Below the pieces are notes generated by a model, which searched no databases, was not told where the DNA came from, and was given only the letters and a program-made list of their open reading frames with translations. This document shows, piece by piece, positions 33,301 through 45,201 of a DNA stretch of 64,000 nt. A program made the position numbers and the translations under genes. Source of the stretch: Pseudomicrostroma phylloplanum (lineage: Eukaryota; Basidiomycota; Exobasidiomycetes; Microstromatales). Location: the NCBI GenBank assembly GCA_039545275.1, contig BCHS01000001.1, forward strand, positions 317,579 to 381,578, given 5' to 3'. The number at the start of each line of letters is the position of its first letter. The first letter of the stretch is position 1.

Positions 33301-35886
33301 CTACGGGACGACAACAAACTCGCTGCTCTCGATTCCGCCATGATGTCCGCCTCCAACAAGCTGACATCTTCGGTCATTGACGCATGTATTTCAAACGGAC
33401 TTCACAAGGTGTTCCCTCACAACAACATGCAGATGATGACTGTCACGGGAGCAAAGGGATCTCCTGTCAACGTGTCACAGATCTCTTGCTTGCTGGGACC
33501 TCAGGCTCTGGAAGGTCGACGTGTGCCAGTCATGATCTCCGGAAAGACGCTACCAAGCTTCAAGGCCTTCGACACAACTATGAGGTCCGGAGGATTTGTC
33601 CAGGGCCGTTTCCTGACTGGTATCCGTCCTCAGGAGTACTACTTCCATTGCATGGCTGGGCGAGAAGGATTGATTGACACTGCCGTCAAAACTGCCTCTT
33701 CTGGATATCTCCAACGTTGTCTGATCAAGCATCTCGAGGGAGCCAGGGTTCACTACGATTCCACTGTCCGCAACTCCGACGGTTCGGTTCTGCAGTTCCA
33801 GTACGGTGAAGATGGTCTCGATGTCACCAAGAGCAAGTACCTTGACCAATTCGACTTCACGGCCTCGAACTTTACGACTTTCGTCAATCGCTACAACCCC
33901 CGTCAGCTTAGCCAGGCATTCAAGGATGAGGATACCGAGAAGGTTACAAAGCACATCAAGAAGGCGATTGCCAAGCCTCACAAGTACCCTCCTGTCATGA
34001 GTGTTTACAACCCGGCACGCTACTTCGGCTCGATGTCCGAGAGCTACTCAAAAGAGATCGACGAATTCATTGCTAAGAATGCCGCGGGACTGCTCAAGAG
34101 CAAGGCTTCGAAGAAGAAGAAGAGGAAGCACGAAGCTGTGGATGGGGAGGCGGGTGATGAGGTCGCTCCGCCCAAGATCGCTAGTGCTCGCAAGCCGCTC
34201 GACCATGAGCGCTTCAAGGCACTGCTCTCAGTGCTGTATCTGCGGGGTCTCGCTGAGCCAGGAGAGGCTGTGGGTCTGCTGGCAGCTCAAGGTGTCGGAG
34301 AGCCCTCGACACAGATGACGCTCAACACCTTCCACTTTGCTGGACACGGTGCTGCCAACGTTACTCTCGGTATCCCCCGTTTGCGAGAGATCGTCATGAC
34401 AGCTTCCCAGAACATCCGGACACCCATCATGCATCTCCCTGCACTGCAACAGATCACGGACGACCAGATGCGCTTGTTTTGCAAGGACGGAAGCAGGTTG
34501 CTCCTCAGTCAGGTCGTAGACAACGCTGTGGTGACGGAGCGTATCTCTGGCAAGACGATTGAGACGGACTTTTCTCGAAAGAAGACTTACACTGTCAGAT
34601 TGAACTTCTTCCCTATGCAAGAGTGCAAGGAGGAGTACAATGTGACACTGGGAGGTATCTTCGATGCTATTGAGGCCACGTTCGTCCCAATTCTGGAGCG
34701 CGAGATCGTTGGCGAGCTCAAGAGGCTCAGTCGCGACCGCGTCAGGCAAGCCCAGGCCATTGGCAAGGGCGAGCAATTCAACGACACCAACCAGGGTGAC
34801 GATGAAGATGGCGGACAGACTGCCGGTACCAAAGGCAGAGGCAAGGCCAACAGCAAGGCTGCCGCGCAAGCTAAGGAGGGCCAGACCAGACCTGAAGGCC
34901 AGACGGCAGACGATTCTGACGACGAAGATGGCGGTGATGACGATGAGGTGGGAGATGGAGATGCCGACGATGCTAAGCGCAAGCAGAAGTCTGGTCACCA
35001 TGCTTCCTACGAGGATGGCGACTCGGATGATGACTCTGTTCATGGTCCCGACACCGCCGAGAGCCTTGAAGCCGCCTTTGCCAACGGCGATGGAGACTCC
35101 TCGGACGATGAGGGTGGCTCTTCCCCAAAGAAGCGCAGTGGCGTGGAGGGTCCAGAGCAAGGTCTGATCCAGGACGACATCGAAGACCGTGTCAACAACC
35201 TCGAGGCCAACCTGCAGTCCTTCTCCAAGTTCGTCACGTCCTTTGACTTCGACAAGAAGACTGGCCACTGGGCAGAGTTCCAGCTTCAGCTGGCCGGCAA
35301 CGAGGACAAGCTGCTCTTGATGAATGTCGTCGAGCGAGCATGTCGGTCCAGTGTCGTTCACGAGATCCCCAACATCTCTCGTATCCTTATCCCACCTCCG
35401 GCGCCTGGCCAAGATGCATCTGACCGATCTTTCACCGCAGAAGGTATCAACTTTGGCGGCGTCTGGGAGTTTGGCTACGGCGTCTTGGACTTCAACAAGC
35501 TCTACACCAACGACATTGGCGCTCTCCTGCACACCTACGGAGTGGAAGCGGCTCGCTCGGCCATTGTGTCGGAGATGTCGGGCATCTTCGGAACGTATGG
35601 TATCGACGTCTCGATGAGGCACCTCTACCTGATCGCCGACTACCAGACGTCCGACGGTGGCTTCAAGCCCTTCTCCAGGGGAGGTATCGCCAACTCGCCC
35701 AGCCCGCTGCTCAAGGCATCCTTTGAGATGACAATGGCCTTTTTGGGAGCTGCTGCCTTGCACGGAGAGAGCGACTCCCTCGACGGACCTAGTGCTAAGC
35801 TCGTTGTTGGCCGACCAGTGCCAGTGGGGACGGGAACTATGGAGGTCAGGTTGCCACTGCCGCGGCAGGCTACCATCGTGGCTTGA
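30399..35886 (+). CDS. RPA190: DNA-directed RNA polymerase I largest subunit (A190)
   Basis: This is the catalytic subunit that transcribes rRNA in the nucleolus. Exon 1 (30399-30583) and exon 2 (30660-35886) give about 1803 residues; the intron starts GTGAGT and ends TAG. The N-terminus has the clamp zinc site CQTCHLNHFQCPGHFGHIEL followed by a second CLFCHRF pair. The active-site loop NADFDGDEMNMHFP is at about 680. The conserved LLAAQGVGEPSTQMTLNTFH region (bridge helix/trigger loop) is at about 34270-34340, and VNFAARSVISPD is also present. A Pol I identity is supported by the acidic low-complexity insert near 34780-35160 (about residues 1435-1560) in the jaw region, and by the C-terminal DYQTSDGGFKPFSRGGI block. 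The protein is longer than the yeast subunit mainly through that insert and an N-terminal one. Confidence 0.97.
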
Positions 35887-36069
35887 GGGAAGATAGGGCG
35901 GGACGGGGAGAGTAGGGCTGTGAAGCACATGTAGGAGCTAAGCCACGGTCGAGACAATGTATACTGAGGCGGCATCATCAAAGCGACCGAGGCAGAGGAG
36001 TGAAATTTACCCTCTACGTTAACACACCTTTTGTCTACATCGGACTGTGGTCACTCTGACTCGCCTGTC

Positions 36070-37512
36070 TCACAGCTTGCCCTTGGCCGTCCCTGACGTC
36101 GGACTCGCCTCCGTCGTAGCGCTCACCGCTCCTGCCCTCTCCCTCCAGCTCCTCTCGAGCACATCGCCCGTCTGGGAAGCCTCCAGCGCCAGATCTGCCC
36201 CGTCTTTGCTACCTGTTTCCGTCCCTGTACCGTCTGCGCCTGCTACAGTCGCAGCGTGAGGTGAAGTACGTCCTCCGCGCGAAGCATACCACCGCACGAT
36301 GACCGAGACGACTTCGTCGTGGCTTCACCGGCGCACAAGTGGACATTCAGAAGACAAGGGAAGAAGTCAGCAGCCAGACCTCTCCAGTTGAATGCGGTTC
36401 CTGTCGTCACTCACTGGCCCTTGAACATGTGATTGGACCCCTCTACCAGGTGCACCTGCGTCTGTCCCGGCGCGCGATCCGTCCGCGAGGTGAGGGCGTT
36501 GAGGTAGTAGCCCACGTCTGGACAGGGGACTGTCTCGTCCGCTGTGCCATGAATGAGAAGACTGCGAGTGTGAAGAGACCATGAGAGTAGTATTGGATGA
36601 TCGTACAGAGGGCGGGAGTGGTTAGGGAGTGGAAAAGGGAGGACAATAGTGCAGGGTGCGGACGGGACTCACCAATCACATTCGGCCGGAAAGCGCGAGA
36701 CGAGGTCTTGGATAGGGTACTGAGCAAACTCTTCCACTTGGTCGGGAGTGATCTTCACCTCTCGCTTCTCGCCCGCGACCCTTGCCTGCAAGCATACATC
36801 AAAGGAGAGCCGGTCAGTCCAGATCCTGATTGACAGACCTCTGTCCTCCCCTGCCTTTCCGCAGGTCGCTCGCAATACTCACCTTCCAGATGTAAAAGCC
36901 TTGCTTCTCAAACTGCTCTCTATACAGCTCATCCCGATCATGAATGCGACTCATATCCCAACGTCCCCCCAACGAGACCCACAAAGGCAACCTCCCTTCC
37001 TCTCCCTCTCCACTCCTCGCGCTGGCCTTTTCAGCAAACCACTTCCACCCACCCAAACTCCCCCTAGAATGTCCCACCATCAAACCAATTTCATACCCGT
37101 ACTCCCTCTTCAGATACTCCAACACGACTTCCACATCATCTACATCGTCTCCAAAACGGGACATGTTCCATTCTCCTGGTGTTTCGTGATTGGCGCGAAA
37201 GTCGAAGCGGAAGGAGTCGAGGGGGAGGGAGTCGCGGAGGGGACGATGGTAGGCTTGGTCCTTGTGAGCGAGGACGCCGTGAGTGATTAGAGCTAGGGGG
37301 GTGCGGGGACGAGGTTGATTGCTTGAAGATGGGCTTGAGCTTGAGGAAGAAGAAGAAGAGGAGGAGGAAGAGGAAGAGGCAGTAAGATGAGGACCAAAAG
37401 GCTCCCACTGCGCCAGGATGCCCACGATGTGAAGCTGTGGATCCTCCGCCGAGGGAAAAGGGATCCGCAGCTTCGTCTCGTGGAGCTTGGAAGGTGGGCG
37501 AGAATCTGACAT
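36070..37512 (-). CDS. Alpha/beta-hydrolase fold esterase-like protein
   Basis: Four exons join in frame: 37512-36883, 36785-36673, 36561-36415 and 36322-36070, giving about 380 residues; all three introns start GTGAGT. A full catalytic triad is visible: the nucleophile elbow GHSRGS, the acid in LIHGTADETVPCPD, and the His in VEGSNHMFKG. The oxyanion side is LITHGVLAHKDQ. A Ser run of about 15 residues after LTASS lengthens an N-terminal loop. The C-terminal 60 residues are Ala/Gly/Thr-rich and probably disordered. No signal peptide is seen, so it is probably cytosolic. The closest described group is the predicted-esterase class of fungal and plant alpha/beta hydrolases; the substrate is unknown. 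The last acceptor (GAAG) is not CAG or TAG but is the one that restores frame and sense. Confidence 0.88.
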
Positions 37513-37987
37513 CTCGTCTGTTCTGACTTGTACTTTGATCTGGTCCTTCTGGTCAGATGGAAGGAGGTGGTGACTGGCTAGTCCGGAAGGCACGGCGGAA
37601 AGGCGGCGCAGGAAGGCGGGGCTCCGGACCGGCAATGCGACGCCGCGCCGTGCCGGCTCAAGCGCACCTCGCCAGTCCTCCCGGTCGACCGACTAGTCCA
37701 GTTCAAGCAAGAACGACATCAATCGGGTCGGTCTCTTTCGCAGCTCACATCGCAGCTCACATTGATAATAGAGAAAGACGGTGTACGATAGAAATGGAGG
37801 AAGTAAAAGATATCGAGGGTCACATATGATTATTGATGCCTTGGGCACGGAATGAGGGATGAGACGAAGCTGAGGAAGATTGTGTGCGAAGCCGCTCCTC
37901 CGCCTGGGCTCGATCCGAGAGGAAATATCCTCCCCCGATCCCCGGTATGCCGCACCCTGACCGCCGTCTCGCTCACGATGCTGCTGC
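37513..37987. other. Intergenic spacer between MUB1 and the hydrolase
   Basis: This 475-bp stretch contains the hydrolase promoter and the MUB1 3' flank. Nothing else is recognised. Confidence 0.5.
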
Positions 37988-40900
37988 TCAGTCCAAGTTC
38001 ATCTGCTCGTCTATATCGCCGCCCTGATGCCCTCTCCGCGCATGCATCGTCGGACTCATCTCCATCTGATCAGGACTAGACCTGCCCGATGCTGAAGAGG
38101 CCGAGGCCGAGGCAGAGGCGTACGGAGCCGCGACATTGGTGCGAGACCCAGATGGGGCAGCGTTGCCCAGAAGACTTGTCTGATACTCTACTGGTCGATG
38201 CGAGTGGGAGTGGGAGTGCGAGTGTGGGTCGGTCGATGTCGACGTCTCCCTCCTCTTATCGAAGGAGGCAGAGTAGGGGCGGTCATGTGCGCTGGAGTCG
38301 TCGTGACGTTGGAGCTGATGAGAGATACCACTGCCACTGCCGATGGGGTCACGGCGCTCGATATGAGGCGTGGCCTGCTCATCCAGATAGCTGGACATCT
38401 CCTCTGCCTCGTGCGCCATACTACCTCCCAGGGGACTGCTCATAGCTGATGCTGTACCCATCACAGATCGTACTGGCAGATCGGAAGAAGAGGGACGCTC
38501 GCGATGAGAGCCACTGGCAGCTGCTCCTCGAGCCAGGTGGGAGTCGAGATCGTACGCAGTGGGAGTGGCTGAGCGACCCATCAATCCAGCGGCCACGCCA
38601 CCCCTCATGATCAGATGCTGGTGTTGGTTGAGGTGTTGGCCATGGGAGTGATGGTGATGAAGCCCAGAATGTTGACCCCTCAAAGGGCGAGCGACTGGGT
38701 CGTTGGCCTCGAGTCCGGTGAGCGAGCTCGGGACTGCTCCACTCACAGCCCTCCTGCCACTCATAGCCGAGGAAGGCACAAGGTTGTTGCCCGAATGACC
38801 AGTGCTGGGCGCCGGCTCGTTCAGAGGGTGAGCTGCTTCACTGCCAGGCCCGCTCTCAATCGACATTGAGGGGAAGCGACGACCAGAGTAAGGCACTGGG
38901 GCATGCAAAGTAGGTTGCTGGGACATGGATGTTGCCAGAGGCTGCGACGTCAGGGGTGGAGCAGAGTAATTCCTGTACTCCTCTGCCCCTTGCTCGAGGG
39001 TCTCAACGCCCTGGAAAGCTGGTCTATCGGCATTGCTGGGCTCAAACAACTGATGCGGCTGATGAGCAGCACGGTGTCTAGCGTGAGCTTCTTGGACCTC
39101 TTGGGTAGGAGTTTGCCCTCGCCAGGTGATCTGGTCGATGTCACCTCTGCCGAACTGATCCTCAACAACTGCAGCATTGAAGCGAACGCCAAAGTGGTCA
39201 TCGGAATCGCCAATGCCAATGGTACCGTCATCGAGCCCCTGTCGACCAGCGAGTTCCATGCCTGTGCCAGCAATGACTGGAGGTGGCAGGGGTCTACCAG
39301 CAATATCGGTCCTTCGAGGGGCTGGAGGAGCATTGAATCTGAAGCCACCCACCAAAGGTGCCGTGGGGCCTCCTCGCTCGTGCTCCGACATGTCGTTCTC
39401 ACTCGTCTGCATTGGGCGGCTGTTGCTCATCTCGGCCTCGTCGTCTTCGCTGACATCGGATGCGTTGATGGAAGCAGCCTCGCTGACGATCCGAGCGGGC
39501 ACGCTGCCGCCCTGCGGAGGGTCACGGACAGATGGCCGCCGAGCCACTGGGACGCGGGCAAAGCTACTGCCTCTATTGCGCTGTCGGGGCGTCGGTGCAG
39601 CCATTGCTTGATCCACGTCCTCTACCTCGGCAGGGCCTTCCCTCTGTGCCTCCCGGTCCTGGAGCTGAACCTGTCTGTCATCGGTCTGAAGTGCACGCTG
39701 CTCAGCATTCATCAAATCGGCTTCAGCTCCGGGTTGCCCAGGTTGCAGAGGCTGCATAGCTTCGCCCAGAATATTAGTGACCTCTGGCACGGCTTGATCC
39801 TCTTCGACTCGGTGACTTCGGGCGCGGCTACCCTCTGAGTCGTCTGAGATCGAGCTGCACCAGTACTTGTGTCCGATCTGCCAAGAAGTACTCTGGCAGA
39901 TCTTGCTACAAAACTTGGCCTTCTTGCACCTTCGACATTTCGCAAATTCGCGCGGTTGAGTTTCCCACTTGCCGCACAGCATGTTGCCACATTGGCGAAG
40001 GCCAGCGTGTGGGTCATTCTCGCGATCGTCCTTACGGCAGGCATTGCGCATGACTACTCCTGCCCAGTATTGGATGAGAGGAGCCAGCTTGGTGGTTCCA
40101 GCGATAAATTCGGCGCTTGGGTCTCTGCGGGTAGCACGACAGGTGTATCGCTCTGCGATCGTGTAAATTGAGCGATGGAAGGGGCTTCCTGGTTGCCAAA
40201 GAGGCGTACCGGTAGAGGTTTCCGCTTTCTCCCAAAGTACATCAAGATCGTGAAGGTTGGTAGCTCTTGTCATCTCGGGGAACCGCAAAAGGGCTCGGAT
40301 ATGAGAATACTTTGTGAGGTACGCGAGGATCTGCAACGAAAGCAGCACCTCCTCTTCGCGGAACGCCATATCGGTTGGATCAAAGGTCTCAGCGATGTAG
40401 GTCGTTGGCAGGACTGGACGGGTACGGCTGGTCACCGTAGCGTGGCGGTCTCGACCGTGATGATGGTGATGATGGTGACTATCCTCCCGAGTCGAGGCCG
40501 TAGAGACGTCGAACACCCCGGCCCTAGGTGTTACGGTCTCTGACCGGGCGGCCATGCCTGCTGCTGCTCCGCTGTTCTGGTCCTGAGGAGGTGGCCACTG
40601 ATCCGCACCTGGCAGCTCAGGGACGGACTGCTGAGCAGCGAGGAGCGGTGCGAGTGTACGACGCGAGGCCCTTGGCGTCCTTCTTTCTTCAGCGTCTTCG
40701 CGGCGAGCGCCAGAACTCTCGCCTCGCGATTGTGAATCCCGCTCAGCCTCGCTCTCATCCGGATCATCTCCGTCTGCAGACATCTCAGCTTCTTCAGCCC
40801 CCTCGCTGCCAGACCAGGCTCCAGCCGCTTGTAGATCCTCGTTGGCAGTCTCGTTGCTCAAGACAGTTGCAGCTGTAGGCCTCGAAGGCGCTGATGCAGA

Positions 40901-42242
40901 AGGTCCAGCTAGCGGTGCCACGGGAGCTGGCACGCTCAGTGTAGGGTTGATCTCATCAGGCAAAACGGTGAAGTCTGTGCCCCGAGGACGAACAGGCATT
41001 GTCATGCCGCCGGGTGAGCTCGCCAAGGTAGCTTCTTGCCTTCGCGGGGTCTGAGGTGCATCAGCTTCGCCTAGCTGAGTCTCTGAGTCAGGGATGGTGA
41101 TTGGTGCAGAAATGCGGGACGACGAGGCAGAAGCAGGTCGTTGCAGATTGCTTGCTGCAGAGGTCGATCCTGAGGCGACAGAGCCCGTGGGCGCTCTCAA
41201 GGTGGCTGTCCTACTAATTGTCGACGCAGTGGGTGAGCGCGAAGGAGGCGCCGAGTGCGAGGTTGGCGGAAGCGAAGGAAGTGGCTGTATGGCATGTTGA
41301 GGGGTAGTTGCCGAAACGTCCAGTGGCGCGGGTCGAGCAGTGACGGCAGCTGGATCCCGTTCGGCGCCTGTGGCTGGTCGGATCGTCCGGCTGGGAGTCC
41401 GCCTTGCTGTATCTGTCGTCTCTCGACGACCCAGATTGGCAGTGGCAGCGGCGATGAGAGACGCCTGTCTTTCCCATTCCCTCCTCTCGCGCTCCCTTTC
41501 TCTCGCTCGCTGTTGGCGCTCTGCTCTTTGGTCCTCCGTCTCCACGCCTTGCCTTTGTTGCCGCTTCTCTTCGGCGACCCTCTTTCGTTCGGCTCGCATG
41601 GCATCCGAGAAGCACAGATAGCTCTCGAGGACCTTGACAAGGATCGGCACGATGCCTGCCTCGACCGCCCTCTCCCTCACCGTGACACCACCTCGAATAC
41701 AGAGGTGAACGATGCATTGAAAAGCCGTGGTCCACTTCCACATGGGCTGGAGATCCTTGTTGTGGAGTGGCCTGGTGAAGGAGCCATTGTTCTTGGGCAC
41801 CTCTCGAAGTATCCGGATGAGCCGCTCCAGGCCGCCATCTTCGCACAAGAGCTCGCGGATCTTGCGGTTGTTGGCAACTAGGTAAGCAAGATTGTTGAGA
41901 GTGACTATGAGGGGTAGTGGCACAGTACAGTCGAGAGCTGTGGGGGCGGATTCAGGAGGCGGGGCACGTCATGTGAACGAAGAGGAGGAATGCATCGAGT
42001 CAGTAGCTATACTCAAGGAAAGTCCAATGCCACCAATCGGAGGCTGTCGGTTCTCTCGACAGTGCAAGGTGGACATCTGGCAACATCATGTCTGGCTACC
42101 TCGCCTACGCAACCGCCCAGCTCCAGCCATCGACCCCCGGGCAGGCTCCTTGTTACTCACCTTTGCGCTCATACAAGCCCGCTGAGATGGTCCCTGCCGC
42201 TCGGTTGTTGGCCTCATTGGAGAAGTTGAACTCGCGAACCAT
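37988..42242 (-). CDS. MUB1: MYND-finger protein of the Mub1/SamB family
   Basis: Mub1 in yeast works with the E3 ligase Ubr2 in turnover of Rpn4; its Aspergillus relative SamB affects morphogenesis. Exon 1 (42242-42161) encodes MVREFNFSNEANNRAAG, and exon 2 (41937-37988) resumes at ALDCTVPLPLIVTLNNLAYL, together the diagnostic armadillo-like N-terminus. The product is about 1343 residues, roughly twice yeast Mub1. The MYND zinc finger is at about 672-716: CGNMLCGKW, CRRCKKAKFCSKICQ and HKYWC. The extra length is disordered Ser/Ala/Pro sequence between the N-terminal domain and the MYND finger, with a His7 run, and in the long C-terminal tail, which is rich in His and Ser. The 223-nt intron starts GTGAGT. 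The family call rests on both ends of the core matching. Confidence 0.9.
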
Positions 42243-43110
42243 GCCTGTACGTGGGTATGGAGCAGCTCAGCCACTCAGAAGCGTCTGAGCTTGCACGGCG
42301 AAGTAGAGGAAGGGTGCGCGTCGGTCCAGGGAGGAAGAGGTCGTAGTTGGGGATGTGGTGTGTATTCGGTAGCAGAAGTCTTGGCGCAGCTATGGCCGCA
42401 AGGCTGTTGATTTGATGACGAGACGGGCACCACCACTTCGTCTCCGGTGTCGTCGTCGTCGTCTTCTGATGAGCCTCTGCGTCCTTCCTTTGCCGCAGGG
42501 GGGGATGGAGTAGGATGCCGATGTGAGGGTAGAGGAACAGGGATCACTGGTACAACGTCAGGCGAGCTTGGCCTTGTCGAGTTGTGTGTGGCTCGGCTCA
42601 GCCTCGTCTCCCCGGAGGCGGCGACGAAGGGGCGCCTCGCATCGAGCACGCCGGGCGGGCGGAGTTGGAATGCCGCGCCGCCGTGGGACCGAGCGATGAA
42701 GAAGAAGAAGAAAAGGGGCGACACAGGCAGACAGAGTGAAAAAATTCATGCCGCATCGCAACACACACATCCTGTCCTTCTTCACCTTTGGTCAATAGAA
42801 CATACCCACAATTTAGCTACATCTGGGTGAGTACTCGATGCAACGACCATCACACCATCAGATGATGACAACAACCTTTTAGATGACGAGGATGAGGGTC
42901 GCAATTGCGAGAGGCATCGCCCTCGGAAGGCTCGAGCAATCGGCCATCAGGGGGCGAACTCGCTGCGATCCACTGCTTAAACAATCGGCTACCACTCCTG
43001 AAACGTCACGCCGCTAGTGGACAGGGGCTGCCTATATGCACGTACATGGGGATACTGATTGCTGACCCTGCTCCATGCTTGCCCCCTGTGTCGCCTCTGT
43101 AGCGCTCGCT
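42243..43110. promoter_or_regulatory. Divergent promoter between MUB1 and TSR4
   Basis: This 868-bp region separates divergent starts. Short overlapping frames lack domains and repeats are minor. I see no additional gene. Confidence 0.5.
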
Positions 43111-44986
43111 ATGGCCAGCAGCGCCCATGCAAAGGCACCNCCCCCGCCTGCGCTCGACTACGACGACTCCGACACCGACTCCGAGTCGGACGAGGACGAC
43201 GACACAGTCACCAATGTACAGCTGGGTCTGGCAGACGGTGCACTGGAAGGGGACGATGAGTTGAACCCCTTGGTGTCGAGGATAGGAGGTCGAGTGGTGA
43301 GCATATATTTAGCCTAGGCTGGAACTCTCGGTCATCAGCACACTTACGAATCACCATCACCTTTTTTCGTATCTAGGCATGGCTTCCCACACAAGCAACA
43401 CCTCCAGCCAAAGTGGCCTCTTGCTCGCACTGTGGACTGGCAATGGAGCTCCTGGTCCAAATCTTCGCTCCTCTGGAAGGATCTCCATATGACCGTACAC
43501 TCCTCGTCTGGGGCTGTGCAAGGCCCGCCTGTCAACGAAAGGGTGCAGGAAGGTGAGTCTCATGATCCTGACCCGCTAGACTTCGGCAGATGATTAGTGC
43601 AAATTTCTTCACTTGACCTCCCGCGTCCCGTAAAACGGACGTGGGGCAATGAAAAGACATAACCTTTGACACGAGCTTTTTAACCATGATGCCAAGCATG
43701 CTCAACGGAGGGAGGAGAGTACCTTTGCTATCATAGCCACAGTGCAGCTTACTTAGCATATGCTCCTCTTCCTGCCCCACTGCGTTGGTCTCAGCGTACG
43801 AGTCGTCCGTCAACTTCAATTCAATCAACGCTGGGCCGCTAAGCTCGAGAAGCAAAAGGCCCGTCAAGAGGCTCGAGAAGCCAGGAAGCGGGAGAAGGCA
43901 GAGCAAGAGCGTGCACGACGAGCTGAAGAAGAGTCAAAGAGGAAGATCAACCCCTTCTCTAGCAACACTACAGGTGCTAGCTCCGGAGCCAGTGGCAACC
44001 TCTTCGGTGGTGCCTTCGGTGCATCCGGTGCCAATTCAAATCCCTTCAGCAAGCCAGTCGTGCAAGCTCCTCAGGCTCCTACGGCGAGCGTCGAAGGTGA
44101 CGAATCGGAGAGCTCGGAAGATGAGGACGAGGATGAGGACGAGCGCATGGAGGAAGAGGCAGCGATGAAGGCTGCTCTTCAGGAAACTTCTGCGAACGAC
44201 CCTTGGGCATCTTCAGCATCGTCGTACCGTCCAGCATACTACCTGAACACGGTCCCTGAGGCTTCTTCTTCGGCAAGAGCAGGTGAGAAGGCTCAAAAGG
44301 CCAAGCTCACCAAGTCGGAAGCTGCTGCCCTCAAGTCCGCAGGAGGCGGTACAGCGCCCGACGCGACTGCTGAGGAGCTCAAAGGCCTCGAGAAGGAAGG
44401 CTACGAGAAGCTCATGGCCGTCGGCATGGATGATGTTCTTGAGAAATTCATCGCGCGGGTAGGCGCAGAGGGCAGGCAGGTCGTCAGGTACGAGATGGGC
44501 GGTCAGCCCCTCTCCTTTAGCGCACAGGGAGATCTCTACAAGATGCTTTGGCCCAAGAAGGCGTCGGCACGGCCTACCTACGATGCTTCCAAGGTGCCCA
44601 ACTGCGAAGTCTGCGGTAGCAAGAGGACTTTCGAAGCACAGCTGATGCCTAATCTGGTCAATACGCTTCGCCCGGAGAAGATTGAAGGCGAAGACGCTCT
44701 GGCTGATGCGCTGAGTCAGGCCGCCCTCGACCGGGAGACGCAGCGACGTCAGGAATTGTCTGCTGCCCTCGGGAAGCAACTGCAACCCCAGCCCGGCGCA
44801 GACGGCATCACGCGCACCTCTGCCGAGGATCTCGAGGCCCTGAAGCGCAAGACGGGACTGTGCTGGTCAACGGTCATGATCTTTGTCTGTGAAAAGGACT
44901 GCTGCATTCCTCGCGGAGGCACAGATGGCAACAAAGAGGGGGAGACTTGGAGGGAGGAGTGGGTCGGGATGCAGTTTGAGGACTGA
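43111..44986 (+). CDS. TSR4: Tsr4/PDCD2-like ribosome assembly factor
   Basis: Tsr4 and PDCD2 proteins chaperone ribosomal protein uS5 (Rps2) and are needed for 40S maturation. Exons 43111-43296, 43377-43552 and 43795-44986 join in frame for about 517 residues; donors are GTGAGC and GTGAGT. The N-terminal half has LGLADG, VSRIGGRVAWLP, CSHCGLAMELLVQIFAPL and VWGCARPAC, the PDCD2 zinc-binding pattern. The C-terminal PDCD2_C domain has VPNCEVCGSKRTFEAQLMPN and a final WSTVMIFVCEKDC. Between them is an acidic, Lys/Glu-rich insert. The base at 43140 is N; it is the third position of a CCN codon, so the residue is Pro regardless. The start is the ATG just after a TAG-like acceptor, so an upstream non-coding exon is possible. 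Confidence 0.94.
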
Positions 44987-45201
44987 GATCTGCACAGGCC
45001 GAGATGATCTAGCGCATACACACATACATTGTCACATTGTACCATCACCCATCACCATTGTTCTGTACCCTCCATACCCTGCTTTGGCTCCTACTCAATG
45101 CAAACTGTACTCGTTCTACGTCCTTTCTGCATACCAGTACAAGGATGACTATATTACAGATTGGGGTCTCCGTGCTGTCAAGCAACGACGTCCCTAGCCC
45201 A

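Noticed and set aside
34228..35928. 566-codon minus-strand open frame
   Set aside because: It is antisense to conserved RPA190 coding sequence; its translation shows no family features.
38903..39838. 311-codon plus-strand open frame
   Set aside because: It is antisense to the MUB1 C-terminal half and carries no recognisable domain.
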